NCBI GenBank assembly: GCA_015499985.1
Contig: JAAAUF010000231.1
Span: 1 to 42,979 of the forward strand
Length of the DNA: 42,979 nt
From: Haplosporangium gracile
Taxonomy: Eukaryota; Mortierellomycota; Mortierellomycetes; Mortierellales; Mortierellaceae
Reading direction: 5' to 3'
The translations under genes and the position numbers were made by a program. This document shows, in pieces, positions 40,617-42,979 of this stretch. The notes under the pieces are model-generated. The model saw only the letters and a list, made by a program, of their open reading frames with translations. It was not told the DNA's origin and made no database searches. The stretch's first letter is position 1. Each line of letters starts with the position of its first letter.

Positions 40617-42960
40617 TCACTCGTCAAACAGAGAGGCCAGTCCATCGCCAATGTCCTCGTGCTGCTCAGAGTCCATAACATTTTGCGAAGGGCGCTCATA
40701 CGATCCTGCAATGGTCCGAACTGGCACTGGCTTGTCACCCTGCTCCTTTTGCTTGAACCATTCCGACTTGGCGACCTACAGTGTACAGTCAAGTTGACAT
40801 AATGAATGCGTGTTAATAGGCGAGATCAAAGTGCCGCCTTTTATATCATGACGCAGACGAGACATACCCCAATGATGCCTTGCAAAAAGTTGCGGACAAG
40901 GGCATGCTTCTTAGTCTTGTTCGTAGTCGTAGAGAGCTCGCGCTCAAATGCCTATTAAATACATATATAAAGCCTTTAGTTGGCAGGTTTTATTCACCCA
41001 CTAGCACTGTTGGCCGCAGCAAATTAACGTGACGCTACATTACCTCAAGTCTGGACGCGTCGGCTCCTGATGCTTGCTGAAAGACGGCCTTGGGTGCCTC
41101 ATTAAAGGCTCGCACTTCGACGTACACTTCCGTGATTAGCAAAATCAACTTTTCTTGTCCTTCTTGATGGTATGGATCGTGGAGGGCTTCCAAGGCAGCT
41201 TGGAGGACCATCGTCGCAAAGTCACCGATGATGGTCTGCGTCCTTGGGTAAGACTGCACAAGAGCACCCAAGACACACAATGCTGTCTCTGCAGAGCGAG
41301 TACAGCTCTTGGTGTCCTTGTAGGTGATAATTCGGCAGATGAGAGGGAGTACGGACTGAACGATGGCTTCGTTGGAGAGGACGTGCAAGGCGAGGGGCGT
41401 TAACTCCTTGTGCGTGCCAAGTGCGCTGGTGTCCTTTTGACGTCCAAAATCAAGGACGGCATAGAGAAAGCTGGCCACATAATAGGTCAAGTCCCTGAGC
41501 ATCACCTCATTGACAATCTCGTTAGATACATCCAGATCCTCTGGATCATCTTGTTCGTCCATAACTAGCCCGTCAGCTGCAGCCGCTTTCCAGTCTCGTT
41601 CAAGTCGCTGGTCAAGGTATGGGAAAAGTACCACCAGCAAATGCGAAAGCGTTGAGTCCATATACTCTGCCGGGCAATTGATCACAATGGGCTGTACTGC
41701 AGAGTTGATAAGCAACCTCAGTTGTCGGTTGGTGAGTTTGTCGACATGCTCAAAGAGGGACTGCTCGAGAATCCCCTGAAGCGCAGGAATCGAGTAAAAT
41801 GGTGCGCCAAGGGTAGTGAGTTGAGCCAGGAGCTTGTAGCAGTGATCACGTAAGACAGAAAGCCATGTCTTGAGGTCAGCAATAAGTTTGGTCGTACTCA
41901 CTGTCGACGCTCCCGAAGCGGCACTTGGAGCTTTCCCTGTCACCATGATTTCCTTCTCCTCTGGAGACAACATCAGCACACGGCCCATCTCAGGAGAAAG
42001 TCCAGTCCAAGCTTGTTCGTCACATATTGCGTTCAGGCAGCGAATGGTCGAGAGCAGGTTAGGTAACATTGGCCCTAAGTATGCAGCCCAGAGTTCTTTC
42101 TTGGTGCTCTCCTTTGAATCCAGTGTCTCCCTCATAAACGTCAGAAGCGCATCGACAGACCAAGACAACAACGCACGGCGTTGTGCAATGACTGTCCCTA
42201 GCTGCTCGACCTTCTGTCCCTGAAGGTTCTTGCTCGATGCTTCTGACAGTTCTATCGCTCCAATGAACACCATAAACTTGGCAGGATCAGAAAGTACTTC
42301 CTGTACATCTGTCGACTGGAACCCAACAGCCACTGGACCAACCACCTTTTCGAAAATGGCGTTGCGTTCCAAGGCCATACCAGCATTGAATCCAATGACA
42401 AGCTGGAAACTGAGAAGCGTCTTCTTTTCTCCCCCTGTGATGGCGTCCTGTTGAATCAAACGCTGGATTGCAGTGTCGATCTCTCCATAGATCGGGTAGA
42501 GTGTGTCGGGAATAGCCTTGCCAATCTTGACTAAGGTAATTCCAGAACGATAGCGTAACTCGCGGACATCGAGATCACCTTTGCTTGACATTGGATGCTC
42601 GACGGATTTGAAGAGCTAAAGATGCAGATGAGATTTTATGACAGTGAGGAGAAAAGTTGAGGAATATAGAGATTGTGTCGCCTCCATTGTAACTTGAAAC
42701 AGCAGGTACCTTATCCAGGCAATGGAACAAAAGAGTCGAGTTCAACTTGAACATATCGGTGTAAGACGACAAAGATGCGGCAATCCTTTCCAATGCTGCT
42801 GGACACTGGATAAAGACACGGAGAGACGTGTTAGTCCCGCTTATGACAGAGTGGTTATCAAAAGTATACATGAATGAATATATACTGTTTAGCTTCACAG
42901 ACATACCTTGCCGTTGTATTCAATGAGCATCCCCAGGAGAGTGTTCATAGCCACCAGAAT
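40617..42960 (-). CDS. XPO5: Exportin-5 (XPO5/Msn5), C-terminal part (5' partial)
   Basis: Five exons are visible (minus order): 42960-42907, 42805-42710, 42615-41044, 40951-40868 and 40775-40617. This is 654 residues in a continuous frame, and the gene continues beyond the right edge. The protein is all-helical with the HEAT-repeat character of beta-karyopherins (ILVAMNTLLGMLIEYNGK; LLSFQLVIGFNAG; LSHLLVVLFPYLDQRLERDW). The region DEQDDPEDLDVSNEIVNEVMLRDLTYYV aligns in order with the exportin-5 segment ending in MLTREVMDLI. The C-terminus HEDIGDGLASLFDE matches the acidic GLATIF-type end of exportin-5. Exportin-5 carries structured RNAs such as pre-miRNA and tRNA out of the nucleus with Ran-GTP; yeast Msn5 carries phosphoproteins. 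The cargo cannot be read from sequence. The N-terminal importin-beta domain is outside the window. Confidence 0.84.
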
Positions 42961-42979
42961 CTATATCCACAAAAAAAAA

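Overview
This is a gene-dense stretch of a fungal nuclear chromosome. Almost every protein-coding gene is split by short GT-AG introns, mostly 70-130 nt. The predicted proteins are eukaryotic housekeeping factors, and promoters and 5' leaders are rich in C/T tracts. The F-box/LRR fossils carry a C-terminal repeat style I associate with Mortierella-type fungi. Together with a zinc-ribbon MscL channel, this makes a Mucoromycota or Mortierellomycota fungus the best guess, but that is inference. No tRNA, rRNA, CRISPR, plasmid or intact transposon was seen.

Layout. 0.2-7.4 kb: the 3' part of an MscL-type mechanosensitive channel (+), the kinetochore MIND subunit Nsl1/Mis14 (+), the SF3b branch-site protein SF3B6/p14 (-), and an 11-exon S9A peptidase of the oligopeptidase B type with a mitochondrial-like N-terminus (+). 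8.1-9.2 kb: a secreted protein of five Kazal-like domains separated by Kex2-type KR sites (-). 9.2-13.07 kb: a gene-poor stretch holding at most one small secreted-peptide candidate. 13.07-18.5 kb: a divergent pair, XPD/Rad3 (-) and a Taf14/AF9-type YEATS protein (+). 19.2-22.2 kb: two tandem four-helix membrane proteins with Gln-rich tails. 23.0-27.6 kb: two decayed F-box/LRR pseudogenes on the minus strand. 28.35-31.1 kb: a four-helix membrane protein with a KKKN end (-), a DUF952 protein (-) and a METTL21-like methyltransferase (+). 31.1-43 kb, all minus strand: the AP endonuclease APE2, XPB/Ssl2, a BRD8/Bdc1-type SANT-bromodomain subunit of NuA4, and the C-terminal part of exportin-5.

How the genes relate. 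Both TFIIH helicases (XPD and XPB) lie in the window, together with a YEATS subunit and a NuA4 bromodomain protein, so transcription initiation and nucleotide-excision repair are well represented. APE2 adds base-excision repair with two PCNA-binding motifs. This is probably loose linkage and not an operon-like unit. The accessory parts are the Kazal polyprotein, the paralogous membrane-protein pair and the F-box graveyard.

Exon models were rebuilt by hand from splice signals, reading-frame phase and family conservation. Several naive ORFs are wrong. SF3B6 and APE2 have hidden last exons, because the stop codon seen is part of a splice donor. XPB contains an intron with no stop codon whose length is a multiple of three. 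XPD has a five-base first coding exon.
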